Assembly: GCF_001428505.1 (NCBI RefSeq)
Contig: NZ_LMHU01000007.1
Span: 124,133 to 188,132 of the forward strand
Direction: 5' to 3'
Length of the DNA stretch: 64,000 nt
From: Terrabacter sp. Root181
Lineage (GTDB): Bacteria; Actinomycetota; Actinomycetes; Actinomycetales; Dermatophilaceae
Positions 8,935-17,525 of this stretch are shown here, in pieces. Made by a program: the position numbers and the translations under genes. Numbering within the stretch: the stretch's first letter is position 1; every line of letters starts with the position of its first letter. The notes beneath the pieces are model-generated. The model made no database searches. It was not told the origin of the DNA and worked only from the letters and a program-made list of their open reading frames with translations.

Positions 8935-8939
8935 TGGGC

Positions 8940-9632
8940 TCACGTCGGGTCGCCGAGGTCGAGGCCGCGTTCCATCGCGAAGCGGACGAGCTCGACGCGG
9001 TTGTGCATCTGGAGCTTGCCGAAGATGTTCTGGACGTGGTTCTGGACGGTGCGGTGCGAGAGGAAGAGCGTCGCCGCGATCTCCTTGTAGCCCATGCCGG
9101 TCGCGACGTACTTGAGGATCTCGGTCTCGCGGTCGGTGAGCTCGGGGATGGGCCGCTCCGGGCTCCCGCCACCGGCGGCCTTGACCCGCCTGAACTCGCC
9201 GAGCACGAGGCCGGCGAGACCCGGCGTGAAGACCGGCTCGCCGGCTGCCGTCGCGCGGACCGCGGCGAGGAACTCCTCCCGGCCGGCCGACTTCACGAGG
9301 TAGCCCAACGCGCCGGCCTTGACGGCGTCGAGGACGTCCTGGTGGTCGCCGCTCGCCGAGAGGATGAGGATGCGGGTCGGTACCTCGGCGGCGGCGAGGG
9401 CGGCGCACACCTGGGCGCCGGACAGGCCCGGGAGGTTGAGGTCGAGGACGAGGACGTCGGGCACGGTCGCGCGTGTCCGGGCCACGGCCGACCGGCCGTC
9501 GTCCGCGGTCGCGAGGACCTCGAACCCGGCGTCGGCGAGGTCACGGGCGACGGCGTCACGCCACATCGGGTGGTCGTCGGCGACGACGACCCGGATGTGT
9601 TCGGGCGGCGTGCTGCTCCCCTGCTGCGGCAT
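8940..9632 (-). CDS. macR: NarL/LuxR-family response regulator, MacR-like
   Basis: About 230 residues. The receiver domain occupies residues 13-130, with acidic pocket DD19-20, phospho-acceptor Asp64 in LVLDLNLPG and Lys114 in the YLVKSAGR loop. A LuxR helix-turn-helix (LTDRETEILKYVATGMGYKEIA) follows near 160-225. The ATG at 9632 has AGGAGG five bases upstream and so is preferred over the GTG at 9653. It follows the histidine kinase by 17 bases. The gene order beside aroG and glucokinase matches Streptomyces MacRS (SCO2120/2121), a system linked to morphology and cell-envelope genes. Confidence 0.88.
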   Translation of the reverse strand: MPQQGSSTPPEHIRVVVADDHPMWRDAVARDLADAGFEVLATADDGRSAVARTRATVPDVLVLDLNLPGLSGAQVCAALAAAEVPTRILILSASGDHQDVLDAVKAGALGYLVKSAGREEFLAAVRATAAGEPVFTPGLAGLVLGEFRRVKAAGGGSPERPIPELTDRETEILKYVATGMGYKEIAATLFLSHRTVQNHVQNIFGKLQMHNRVELVRFAMERGLDLGDPT

Positions 9633-9649
9633 GGCCTCCTCCTGGTCCG

Positions 9650-11011
9650 TCACGATGCTCCTCGTCCCCTGGTCCGGGCCTCGCTCGCCCGGTCGGTCGT
9701 CCGGTCGGTCGTCGTGTCCGTCCGGCGACCATGGTGCCGGTTCGTCGGGCGCGCCGTCCGGCGATTGGGGATCCGCAGCTCGACGGTCGTCCCGCCCGCG
9801 GGTCCCGACGTGATGCTCGCGGTGCCGCCGAGGTCGGCGAGCCGACCGAGGATGCTCGACGATACGCCGAGACGTCCCTGACCGACGGCCTCCTCGAGCC
9901 GCCCGGACGGCACGCCGCGACCGGAGTCGCGGATCGTCACGGCGATCTCGTCGCCGTCGTCGTCGAGCAACACCCAGGCCCGGGCGTCGTCACCCGCGTG
10001 CTTGCGGACGTTGTCCAGGGCAGCCTCCACGGCGGCGACCACCTCGTCGGCGACCCGTCGGGGCAGCAGTACCGCGTCGGCGGGCGAGACGAGCTGGACG
10101 CCCTCGCCCTCGACGTGGCGCAGCAGGCCGCGCAGGTCGACGTCGCCGCTCAGGGCGCGCCCCACCTCGGAGAGGTCCGTCTGGCTCACCAGGGTGCGCA
10201 GGATCCGCTCCTGCTCGCCGGCCATCGCTCCGAGCCGCGCCGTCTCCCCGCCGATGTCGGTCGCCCGCCGGTTGATGAAGGCGAGCGTCTGGAGCACCCC
10301 GTCGTGGACGGTCCGGGCGAGCCGGTCACGCTCGGCGCGCGCGGCGTCGAGCCGCATCGCCTCGGCGAGCGCCGCGTGGCTCGAGCGGGCGAGGTCGACG
10401 CAGTAGCCGATGCAGCCGCCGAGCAGGAGGCCGAAGATCGAGTTGGTGATGGTGTTGGGGGTCGGTTGGACCACCTCGACGAAGGAGCAGGCCGCGACGA
10501 GCGAGGCGGCGGCGAGACCACCGCGCCAGCCCCGGAGCACGGCGAACCCGACGACGGCGGCGGTCGGCCAGATCGAGGGGATCGTCTTGGCGCCGGCCGT
10601 GATGACCTCGGGGTCGTCGACGAGCCGCGTCGCAAGGATCGCGGAGCAGCCGATGGCCAGCTCGATCGTGTAGGCGCGGACCGTGCGCACCGGCCGCAGC
10701 GTGACGGCCAGAGTCCAGCCGGCGAGGACGGCGAGGATGGCGACCGCCCCGACGAGGTGGGCGATCTGCTCGTGACGCTCCCAGACCGACCACACGGCAT
10801 ACGCGAGGGCGAGGCAGCGGAAGACGTCGACGCCTCGCCACAGCCCGCGCACGATGGCGTGCTCGTCGTCGAGGACCGCCACCGTCGACGCGGCCACCGG
10901 CGCGTCGGCGGCCACGGCCACGCCGTCGAGGGGCGGCACCGGGGCCGGCATCACCTCGGCGCCGGGACCACCCTCGTGGTCCGGACCAGCGCCGCGGCGC
11001 GTGGGGTCCAT
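9650..11011 (-). CDS. macS: Membrane sensor histidine kinase, MacS-like
   Basis: About 453 residues. A poorly structured N-terminus is followed by five to six hydrophobic helices between roughly residues 60 and 205. A HisKA_3 dimerisation/phosphotransfer segment has His236 in RTVHDGVLQT, and an HATPase domain has the N-box EAALDNVRKHA and the G1 box DSGRGVP. The ATG at 11011 is four bases past the stop of the acyltransferase gene, so plsC-macS-macR form one reverse-strand operon. The open frame continues upstream inside the acyltransferase gene, but that part is not credible coding sequence in this frame. Confidence 0.88.
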   Translation of the reverse strand: MDPTRRGAGPDHEGGPGAEVMPAPVPPLDGVAVAADAPVAASTVAVLDDEHAIVRGLWRGVDVFRCLALAYAVWSVWERHEQIAHLVGAVAILAVLAGWTLAVTLRPVRTVRAYTIELAIGCSAILATRLVDDPEVITAGAKTIPSIWPTAAVVGFAVLRGWRGGLAAASLVAACSFVEVVQPTPNTITNSIFGLLLGGCIGYCVDLARSSHAALAEAMRLDAARAERDRLARTVHDGVLQTLAFINRRATDIGGETARLGAMAGEQERILRTLVSQTDLSEVGRALSGDVDLRGLLRHVEGEGVQLVSPADAVLLPRRVADEVVAAVEAALDNVRKHAGDDARAWVLLDDDGDEIAVTIRDSGRGVPSGRLEEAVGQGRLGVSSSILGRLADLGGTASITSGPAGGTTVELRIPNRRTARPTNRHHGRRTDTTTDRTTDRASEARTRGRGAS

Positions 11012-11015
11012 GGCC

Positions 11016-11909
11016 TCAGGACGCCGCCACGACGGGAGTGTCGCCGTCGTCGTCGGACCGGGCGTCCGTGGGGTCCGCGTCATCGGCCGACGGCGTGGAC
11101 GGCGTGGACGGCGTGGACGCAGGCGCCTGACGGGACTTGCCCTCGGCGGCGTCGAGCGCCTCCTCGAGCTCGGGCGCGGCACTGCCGGGCTTGGCGGCCT
11201 CCTGGAGCTCGCGGGCCTTGGCCCGGGCCGCGGAGACGAGGCGGTCCTTCATCGACGTGGCGTACATGTCGACGTACTCCCGGCCCGACAGGAGCATCAG
11301 CTCGTACATGATCTCGTCGGTGATCGAGCGCAGGACGAAGCGGTCGTCCTCCATGCCCTCGTAGCGGGAGAAGTCGAGCGGCTTGCCGACCCGCACCCCG
11401 ACCCGCATGATGCGCGGGATGACCTTGCCGGTGGGCTGCGCCTTGTCGGTCCCGATCATGGCCACCGGGATCACGGTGACCCTGCCCTCGAGCGCCATCC
11501 GCGCCACGCCGGTGCGGCCGCGGTAGAGGCGGCCGTCGGGCGAGCGGGTGCCTTCGGGGTAGATGCCCAGCAGGTCGCCGCGACCCAGGACCTTCAGCCC
11601 CGAGCTGAGCGCCGCGTTGCTCGCCTTGCCACCCGACCGGTCGACGGGCAGCTGGCCCACGCCCTTGAAGAAGGCGGCGGTGAGCCGGCCCTTGATGCCG
11701 CGCCCGGTGAAGTAGTCGCTCTTCGCGAGGAAGGTGACGCGACGGGACACCACGAGCGGGAGGAAGATCGAGTCGGAGAAGGACAGGTGGTTGCTCGCGA
11801 AGATCGCGGCACCCTCCTCGGGGATGTTCTCCTCCCCCTCCACCCACGGACGGAAGAGGAGCTTGATGATCGGCCCGATGACGATCGTCTTGAGGAACCA
11901 GTAGAACAA
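11016..11909 (-). CDS. PlsC-type lysophospholipid acyltransferase
   Basis: 1-acyl-glycerol-3-phosphate acyltransferase-like enzyme, about 297 residues. It has the HX4D catalytic motif (NHLSFSDS) near residue 40, a FLAKSDYF segment, and the glycerolphosphate-binding YPEGTRSPDG block. The C-terminal about 60 residues are acidic and Thr/Ser/Pro-rich, including a repeated STPSTPSTPS run encoded by direct repeats at 11092-11125. The TTG at 11909 is favoured because homologues begin at the FYWFLK hydrophobic segment and a GGAAGG site lies upstream; a GTG at 11960 is the alternative. First gene of the operon with macS and macR. Confidence 0.87.
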   Translation of the reverse strand: MFYWFLKTIVIGPIIKLLFRPWVEGEENIPEEGAAIFASNHLSFSDSIFLPLVVSRRVTFLAKSDYFTGRGIKGRLTAAFFKGVGQLPVDRSGGKASNAALSSGLKVLGRGDLLGIYPEGTRSPDGRLYRGRTGVARMALEGRVTVIPVAMIGTDKAQPTGKVIPRIMRVGVRVGKPLDFSRYEGMEDDRFVLRSITDEIMYELMLLSGREYVDMYATSMKDRLVSAARAKARELQEAAKPGSAAPELEEALDAAEGKSRQAPASTPSTPSTPSADDADPTDARSDDDGDTPVVAAS

Positions 11910-12097
11910 CCGTGTCCGCCTTCCGTCTGTGACGGCTCGAACTCTACGACACTCGCGCACCGACGGCGGCGCATGCGAGGATCAGCAGGTCCAGTCGCTT
12001 CGCCCGAGGAGCCCCACCGTGACGGTCCGTCCCGACGCCGCAGGGGCCTTCGGCGTGTCTGCCGCACTCCCCCGCCCGACGGCCGGGGAGGCCTGCG

Positions 12098-12748
12098 ATG
12101 GGTGACCGCGACCTCGACGCGGAGTTCGCGCGCATCATCGCCGGATGGGATGACGAGGCCCCCGAGCCGCAGCGCCGTGACACCACGGCGCCGGACACCA
12201 CCGCGTCGCCCGCGGAGCCCTCCGATCCGGCGTCCCACCCGGTGTCGCTCGCTGACCCGGACGCCGGGACCGCCCAGGCCGGCACGCCGTCCGCACCCGA
12301 CTCGGAGCACTCCCCCGTCGAGCGCCGCCCCGACGACGGCCGTGGCGTCGACCCCGCGGCGCCGCCACAGCAGCCCGGCCCCGGCGGCGCGAGCCCGTCG
12401 GCGTCGTCCGGTCTGCTCGAGCTGCCGATCGCCCCGACGACGTCCCACGCGTGGCGCGGCCCCACGTCGCGCCGCGACGCCGCCGACGACCCGTCGGACG
12501 GCGACGACCACTTCGTCCCGCCGTCCGAGATCGACCTCCCCTCGGCCGAGACCGACCCGATGTTCTGGGCGATCGTCGGCGGGCTCGTCGGTGGCCCGCT
12601 CCTGCTGCTCTACGTCCTCTTCTTCGACCGGGACGGCAGCGACTGGTGGGTCGTCACGGCCCTGACCATGATCGTCGTCGGCTTCGTGCTCCTCGTCCTG
12701 CGCGGCGGCACGGAGCGCGACCCGTTCGACGACGGCACCCGGGTCTAG
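12098..12748 (+). CDS. Actinobacterial membrane protein of unknown function
   Basis: 216 residues. The first about 150 residues are acidic, Pro/Ala/Asp-rich and probably disordered. Two hydrophobic helices follow near 158-178 and 184-202, with a WW pair in the loop and a short acidic tail. The start MGDRDLDAEFARIIAGW has a well spaced GGGGAGG site six bases upstream. The layout of a long acidic cytoplasmic tail before two helices is common in small actinobacterial envelope proteins near macRS. No enzymatic motif is visible. Its 3' end is convergent with the endonuclease-like gene at 12774. Confidence 0.75.
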   Translation: MGDRDLDAEFARIIAGWDDEAPEPQRRDTTAPDTTASPAEPSDPASHPVSLADPDAGTAQAGTPSAPDSEHSPVERRPDDGRGVDPAAPPQQPGPGGASPSASSGLLELPIAPTTSHAWRGPTSRRDAADDPSDGDDHFVPPSEIDLPSAETDPMFWAIVGGLVGGPLLLLYVLFFDRDGSDWWVVTALTMIVVGFVLLVLRGGTERDPFDDGTRV

Positions 12749-12773
12749 CCTCGCCAGGCTGCTGCCCGGGCCG

Positions 12774-13469
12774 TCAGGCTGCCGTGGGGTCGAGGTCGAC
12801 CCACACCGGCCGGTGGTCCGAACCCGCCTCGAGGTCCCGCTCGTCCACGTGCGTCGCCGCGGACCGGACGACCTGCAGCCCCGGACCGGCGAAGACGACG
12901 TCGAGCGCGGTGTGTGGTCGACGGGCGGGAAACGTCGGTGCGTCGCCGGACACCGGCGCGTAGCGCGCGGCGATGAGGTCGTATGCCGTCCCGCCGGGTC
13001 CCTCGTTGAGGTCCCCCGCGATGACGGCGCGATCACCGACCCCGCCGCCTCCGTCGAGCGCGGCGAGCACGGCCGCGGCGTGCCTGGCCCGCTCGGACGC
13101 GCGAAGCCCGAGGTGCACGCTGACGACGGTGACGGCGGGACCCGACGGACCGCCCGCCTGGAGCGAGACGGTCGCAGCGGCGTACCCCCGTGTGCGGTCG
13201 GGGAAGCGGACCCGGAGGCGACCACGCAGGACACCGTGGACGACCACCCTCGGCGCCGTGAGCACCGCCGTGCCACCGGTGCCGAGGCGTCCACGGTGCC
13301 GGGCCAGGCCGCAGTCGCGCGCAAAGGACGGGAGCCTCAGCTCCGTCGTGAGCCGACGGGGCACCTCCTGCAGGCACAGCACGTCGGGCCCGACGGCCCG
13401 CACGACACGGACGGCCGCAGCCCGGTCGTCGAGCAGGTCGTGGACGTTGTAGCTCATGACCCGCAGCAC
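12774..13469 (-). CDS. Endonuclease/exonuclease/phosphatase-family protein
   Basis: About 231 residues of the EEP fold (DNase I / exonuclease III-like phosphodiesterases). It shows MSYNVHD at the start, CLQEVP (metal-binding Glu), a VSVHLGL segment, GDLNEGPGG (Asp/Asn pair) and a terminal GSDHRPVWVDL (Asp-His), so all expected catalytic motifs are present. Substrate unknown. The GTG at 13469 has GGAG upstream; an ATG at 13457 is the other choice. Last gene of a reverse-strand operon starting at 15509. Confidence 0.86.
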   Translation of the reverse strand: MLRVMSYNVHDLLDDRAAAVRVVRAVGPDVLCLQEVPRRLTTELRLPSFARDCGLARHRGRLGTGGTAVLTAPRVVVHGVLRGRLRVRFPDRTRGYAAATVSLQAGGPSGPAVTVVSVHLGLRASERARHAAAVLAALDGGGGVGDRAVIAGDLNEGPGGTAYDLIAARYAPVSGDAPTFPARRPHTALDVVFAGPGLQVVRSAATHVDERDLEAGSDHRPVWVDLDPTAA

Positions 13470-13497
13470 GTGCTCCGGTCGTCCAGGGGCCACGGGT

Positions 13498-14466
13498 TCA
13501 GCGGCCGGCGCGCGCCAGCTCGGCCGCGCCGATGAGGCCGGCGTCGCTGCCGAGCACGGCGCGCACGATCCGCGCCTCCGGCCGGTAGCCGCGGCCCGGG
13601 AGCTGACGACGGAAGGCCTCGCGGGCCGGTCCGATGAGCATCTCGTCGGCCGCGCTGACGCCGCCGCCGATGACGAAGAGACCCGGGTCGAAGGCCGAGG
13701 CGAGGTTGGCCAGCCCGATGCCCAGCCACTCGCCGATGTCGGCGAGCAGCTCGCGCGCGGTCGGGTCACCCTCGCGGGCGGCCTCGGTGATGAAGGGGCC
13801 GGTCAGCGCGCTGGCGTCGCCACCGAGACGGGCGAGCAGGTCGGCGACGACGGGCGACCCGGCCTCGATCATGGCGCGGGCCTCGCGCACGAGCGCGTTG
13901 CCGCTGGCGTACTGCTCCCAGCAGCCACGGTTGCCGCACTCGCAGCGTGCGCCGCCCGGCATGATCTGCATGTGGCCGAACTCGCCGGCGATGCCGTGCC
14001 GCCCGCGCTGGACGTTGCCGTCGATGATGAGGGCGCCGCCGATGCCCGTGCCGAGGGTGATGACGACGACGTGCGACTCACCCCGGGCGGCGCCGAAGGT
14101 CGCCTCGGCCCACGCCGCGGCGTTGGCGTCGTTGTCGACGGTGATGGGCAGCGCGATGCGCTGGGACAACGCATCGCGCAGCGGCTCGTTGCGCCAGGAC
14201 AGGTGCGGCGCGAAGACGACGGTGGCCCGGTCCTCGGCGACGAAGCCCGCGGCGCCGATGCCGACGGCGACGACGTCCTCGGGGTCGACCTGGCTCAGCA
14301 GCTCCTCGACCGACTCGACGATGGTGTTCTCGACGACCGCGGGCGAGGTCGAGCGGTGCGGCGTGTCACGACGGGTGCGGTGGGTGATGGCCCCTGACTC
14401 GTCGACGACACCACCGGCGACCTTCGTGCCGCCGATGTCGATGCCGATCGCGAGTCGCCTGCTCAT
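13498..14466 (-). CDS. glkA: ROK-family glucokinase
   Basis: Phosphorylates glucose at the entry to glycolysis. About 322 residues. It has the ATP-binding motif GIDIGGTKVAGG at 7-18, sugar-binding and catalytic DNDANAAAWAE, TLGTGIGGAL, a GEFGHM block and the ROK zinc site CECGNRGCWEQYASG. The ATG at 14466 has GGAGG six bases upstream and overlaps the previous gene's TGA (ATGA), indicating translational coupling. Context and sequence match Streptomyces GlkA (SCO2126), the kinase involved in glucose repression. Confidence 0.93.
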   Translation of the reverse strand: MSRRLAIGIDIGGTKVAGGVVDESGAITHRTRRDTPHRSTSPAVVENTIVESVEELLSQVDPEDVVAVGIGAAGFVAEDRATVVFAPHLSWRNEPLRDALSQRIALPITVDNDANAAAWAEATFGAARGESHVVVITLGTGIGGALIIDGNVQRGRHGIAGEFGHMQIMPGGARCECGNRGCWEQYASGNALVREARAMIEAGSPVVADLLARLGGDASALTGPFITEAAREGDPTARELLADIGEWLGIGLANLASAFDPGLFVIGGGVSAADEMLIGPAREAFRRQLPGRGYRPEARIVRAVLGSDAGLIGAAELARAGR

Positions 14467-15059
14467 GCGCTGCCTCCGGGCCCGGTCTCGTCGGTCTGGG
14501 TCTCGCTCGTGTCGGTCCCGGTCGTGTCGGTCCCGGTCGTGTCGGTCCCGGTCGTGTCGGTCTCGGTCCGTCGCTCCCGCTGGGCGGTCGCGAGGTCGCG
14601 CAGGGCCGTGGCCGCGAAGCCGACGAAGTCGGCGACCTTCTCGATGGTGTCGGGGTTGACCTGCTGGACGAACGCGATGAGCTGGCAGACGGGACACACG
14701 CGGCACGCGGCAGGTGTCGTGCCCCCGCAGGTGCACTCCCCCGCCGGCCCGTCGGGTCGGCCGGCGGTTCCGGGACCCGTCGGGTCCCCCGTCGTGTGAC
14801 CCGCGTCCGCGTCGTGGTCGTGCGCGGCGCTCCCTGCACGCTCACCCCGGGAGCTGCCGGACGGCATACCCGAGGTGCTCGACCAGCTGCGGCGTGAGAG
14901 CAGCTCGACGAGCAGCGCGGCCTCGGCAGCGACGCTGCCCGGGGGCGGAGGGTCGCCGGGGCGCGTCGACCCGGTCTCGTTCGTCGGCTCGGACTGGTCG
15001 CGCTGGTCGCGCTGGTCGGGGTCGGCCGGGGCTGCGCCTGGACCGTCGTTCGGGGTCAC
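14463..15059 (-). CDS. Uncharacterised acidic protein with a central Cys cluster
   Basis: 198 residues. An N-terminal acidic, Asp/Gln/Arg-rich stretch leads to an LLVELLSRR helix, then a disordered Gly/Thr-rich part. A compact cysteine cluster follows (CTCGG, then CRVCPVCQL near 115-130), then FVQQVNPDTIEKVADFVG and a Thr/Asp-rich tail containing GTDTT repeats. The cluster suggests zinc or another metal. The repeats come from three 15-bp tandem units at about 14517-14565. It overlaps the glucokinase start by four bases and begins six bases after the SRPBCC gene. No known domain recognised beyond its conserved operon place. Confidence 0.75.
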   Translation of the reverse strand: MTPNDGPGAAPADPDQRDQRDQSEPTNETGSTRPGDPPPPGSVAAEAALLVELLSRRSWSSTSGMPSGSSRGERAGSAAHDHDADAGHTTGDPTGPGTAGRPDGPAGECTCGGTTPAACRVCPVCQLIAFVQQVNPDTIEKVADFVGFAATALRDLATAQRERRTETDTTGTDTTGTDTTGTDTSETQTDETGPGGSA

Positions 15060-15065
15060 GGTCGG

Positions 15066-15509
15066 TCAGGCCTCGACGCGCTTCTTCAGCTCCTTGAGCG
15101 CGGTGTCGACGATGACCTTCTCCGCCTTGCGCTTGAGCAGCCCGATCATGGGGATCTTGACGTCGACGGACAGGCGGTAGGTCACCTTCGTGCCCGTGCC
15201 GTCACTCGCGAGGGTGTACGAGCCGATCATGGCCTTGAGGACGTGGGCCGACACGAGTGACCAGGAGACGACCCCGGTGCCGTCCTCGACGACGTCCCAC
15301 TCGTAGTCGAGGACGTAGGTGTCCTTGATGGCGCCGGCGTCGAGCGTGAACTGCACCTGGTCGGCCCAGCCGTCGCCCTCCTCGGCGAGGACGTTGACGT
15401 TCTTCACCTCACCCGCCCACTCGGGGTAGGCCTCGAAGTCCGCGATGACGTCGAGCACCTCGCCGGGCGGGGCGTCGATGACGATGGAGGACTCGGTGCG
15501 ATCGGCCAT
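15066..15509 (-). CDS. SRPBCC-family (polyketide cyclase/START-like) protein
   Basis: 147 residues, one START-like helix-grip domain. It begins with a SSIVIDAPPGEVLDVIADFEAYPEW segment and ends in an amphipathic LLKRKAEKVIVDTALKELKKRVEA-like helix. Such domains bind hydrophobic ligands in a deep cavity. It corresponds to Rv2185c in the mycobacterial gene order. The ATG at 15509 has TAGCCT (15522-15517) 7 bases upstream and no ribosome site, which fits a leaderless transcript. First gene of the operon running to 12774. Confidence 0.88.
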   Translation of the reverse strand: MADRTESSIVIDAPPGEVLDVIADFEAYPEWAGEVKNVNVLAEEGDGWADQVQFTLDAGAIKDTYVLDYEWDVVEDGTGVVSWSLVSAHVLKAMIGSYTLASDGTGTKVTYRLSVDVKIPMIGLLKRKAEKVIVDTALKELKKRVEA

Positions 15510-15676
15510 GCGCCGAAGGCTATCGCGTCACCAACGGCCCGTCGGGTGGTTGTCCCCGCGGGTGTCACGGCGCGTCGGGCACGTGCCAAGATGGGGACGA
15601 CGGCAGCCCTGCGCCGACGGGTGGCGCGCCCGACCTCGGACCACGCCCTGTGATCACGGTGACGTGGTCTGCGCGG

Positions 15677-15690
15677 TTACCGATCGGTAA
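15677..15690. promoter_or_regulatory. Perfect 14-bp palindrome, likely TetR-type operator
   Basis: TTACCGATCGGTAA is a perfect palindrome 39 bases before the acyl-CoA ligase start and 168 bases from the divergent SRPBCC start. Its size and ACCGATCGGT core are typical of TetR-family operators, several of which control fatty-acid genes in actinobacteria. No TetR gene lies in this window. Confidence 0.6.
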
Positions 15691-15729
15691 GGTGCAGCAC
15701 AGTTCCCCGCCCCGCCATCAGGAGTGACA

Positions 15730-17520
15730 GTGAAGGACAACGTCGTCGCACCACTTGCCCCCGTCACGACGGAGGGAAGCCTCGCGGACCTCCCCGTGCG
15801 CAACGCCAAGGAGAGCGCGAGCGAGACCGCGTTCTCCCGCAAGACGCCCTCCGGTGGGTGGACCCACGTGACCTGGGCCCAGTTCGCCGACGACGTCGCG
15901 GCCGTCGCCAAGGGCCTCGTCGCCGAGGGCCTCCAGCCCGGCGACCGGGTGGCCCTCATGTCACGCACCCGCTACGAGTGGACCCTCGTCGACTTCGCCG
16001 CCTGGAGTGCGGGCGCCGTGGTCGTGCCGATCTACGAGACGTCCTCCGCGGAGCAGGTCCAGTGGATCCTCTCCGACTCCGACGCGCACGTCGTCGTCGT
16101 CGAGACCGATGCCCACCGGTCCACCGTCGAGCAGGTCAGGGGCGACCTGCCCTCGCTCCGCGACGTCGTGACCATCGACGGCGGCGGGCTCGAGGCTCTG
16201 CGCGAGAAGGGGCGGGACGTCTCCGACACCGACCTCGCCGCTCGTCGCGACGGCCTCGACCGCCGGTCGGTCGCCACCATCATCTACACGTCGGGCACGA
16301 CGGGGCGGCCCAAGGGCTGCGAGCTGACCCACGGCAACTTCCTCGACCTCGCCGAGAACGCCATCGAGAAGCTCGGTCAGGTCGTCCTCAGCGACAACGC
16401 CTCGACGCTGCTCTTCTTGCCGCTCGCCCACGTCTTCGCACGCTTCATCGAGGTGCTCTGCGTCGCGGGCCGTGCCCGGATGGGCCACTCGGCCGACATC
16501 AAGACCCTGCTCGACGACTTCGCCGGCTTCCAGCCGACCTTCGTGCTCGCCGTCCCGCGTGTCTTCGAGAAGATCTTCAACTCGGCCGAGGCCAAGGCGT
16601 CCTCCGAGGGCAAGGGGAAGATCTTCCTGCGGGCGGCCACGGTCGCCATCGCCTACAGCGAGGCCCTCGACTCCGGTGGGCCCGGCCTGCTGCTGCGCCT
16701 CCAGCACGCGATCTTCGACCGCCTCGTCTACGGCAAGCTGCGCGCGGCCATGGGCGGGCACGTGCGCTACGCCGTGTCCGGCGGAGCACCGCTCGGCACC
16801 CGGCTCGGCCACTTCTACCGCGGCATCGGGGTCGTCATCCTCGAGGGCTACGGCCTGACCGAGACCACGGCCCCGGTCGCGGTCAACACGCCCGACAAGA
16901 TCAAGATCGGCACCGTCGGACCGCCGCTGCCCGGCACCGGCATCCGCATCGCCGACGACGGCGAGATCCTCCTCAAGGGGGTCGGCGTCTTCAGCAGCTA
17001 CCACGCCAACCCGACGGCGACGGCCGACGCCATCGTCGACGGGTGGTTCCACACCGGTGACATCGGCGAGATGGACGACGACGGCTACCTGCGGATCACC
17101 GGGCGCAAGAAGGAGATCCTCGTGACGGCGGGCGGCAAGAACGTCGCCCCGGCGGTGTTGGAGGACCGGCTGCGCGCTCACCCGCTCGTCTCCCAGTGCA
17201 TCGTCGTCGGCGACCAGAAGCCGTTCGTCGCCGTGCTCGTGACGCTCGACGAGGAGATGTGGCCGCTCTGGGCCAAGTCGCACGGCGTCGAGGGCGTGTC
17301 CCTCGACCAGGCTCGCACCGAGCCGAAAGTGCTCGAAGCGCTGCAGGAGGCCGTCGACCGGGCCAACGAGGCCGTATCCAAGGCCGAGTCGATCCGCAAG
17401 TTCGCCGTCCTGCCGGGTGACTTCACCGAGGCCAACGGCTACCTGACGCCCTCGCTGAAGCTGAAGCGCAACGTCGTCATGAAGGACTACGCCGACGAGG
17501 TCGAGAAGCTCTACGCCTGA
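15730..17520 (+). CDS. Long-chain fatty-acid-CoA ligase (AMP-forming), FadD15-like
   Basis: About 596 residues. Activates fatty acids to acyl-AMP and then acyl-CoA at the inner face of the membrane. The A3 motif IIYTSGTTGRPKGCEL lies near residue 180, a GYGLTETTAP block near 380, the HTGDIG motif in the 440s and the hinge/A10 region GRKKEILVTAGGKNVAP after it. The GTG at 15730 is preferred because AGGAG lies five bases upstream; the GTG at 15724 overlaps that site. A perfect operator-like palindrome sits just upstream. It matches the Rv2187 (fadD15) position. Confidence 0.93.
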   Translation: MKDNVVAPLAPVTTEGSLADLPVRNAKESASETAFSRKTPSGGWTHVTWAQFADDVAAVAKGLVAEGLQPGDRVALMSRTRYEWTLVDFAAWSAGAVVVPIYETSSAEQVQWILSDSDAHVVVVETDAHRSTVEQVRGDLPSLRDVVTIDGGGLEALREKGRDVSDTDLAARRDGLDRRSVATIIYTSGTTGRPKGCELTHGNFLDLAENAIEKLGQVVLSDNASTLLFLPLAHVFARFIEVLCVAGRARMGHSADIKTLLDDFAGFQPTFVLAVPRVFEKIFNSAEAKASSEGKGKIFLRAATVAIAYSEALDSGGPGLLLRLQHAIFDRLVYGKLRAAMGGHVRYAVSGGAPLGTRLGHFYRGIGVVILEGYGLTETTAPVAVNTPDKIKIGTVGPPLPGTGIRIADDGEILLKGVGVFSSYHANPTATADAIVDGWFHTGDIGEMDDDGYLRITGRKKEILVTAGGKNVAPAVLEDRLRAHPLVSQCIVVGDQKPFVAVLVTLDEEMWPLWAKSHGVEGVSLDQARTEPKVLEALQEAVDRANEAVSKAESIRKFAVLPGDFTEANGYLTPSLKLKRNVVMKDYADEVEKLYA

Positions 17521-17525
17521 CCCGC

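Noticed and set aside
14517-14565. Three 15-bp tandem repeats looked like an intergenic satellite
   Set aside because: They are in frame and encode the GTDTT tail of the Cys-cluster protein.
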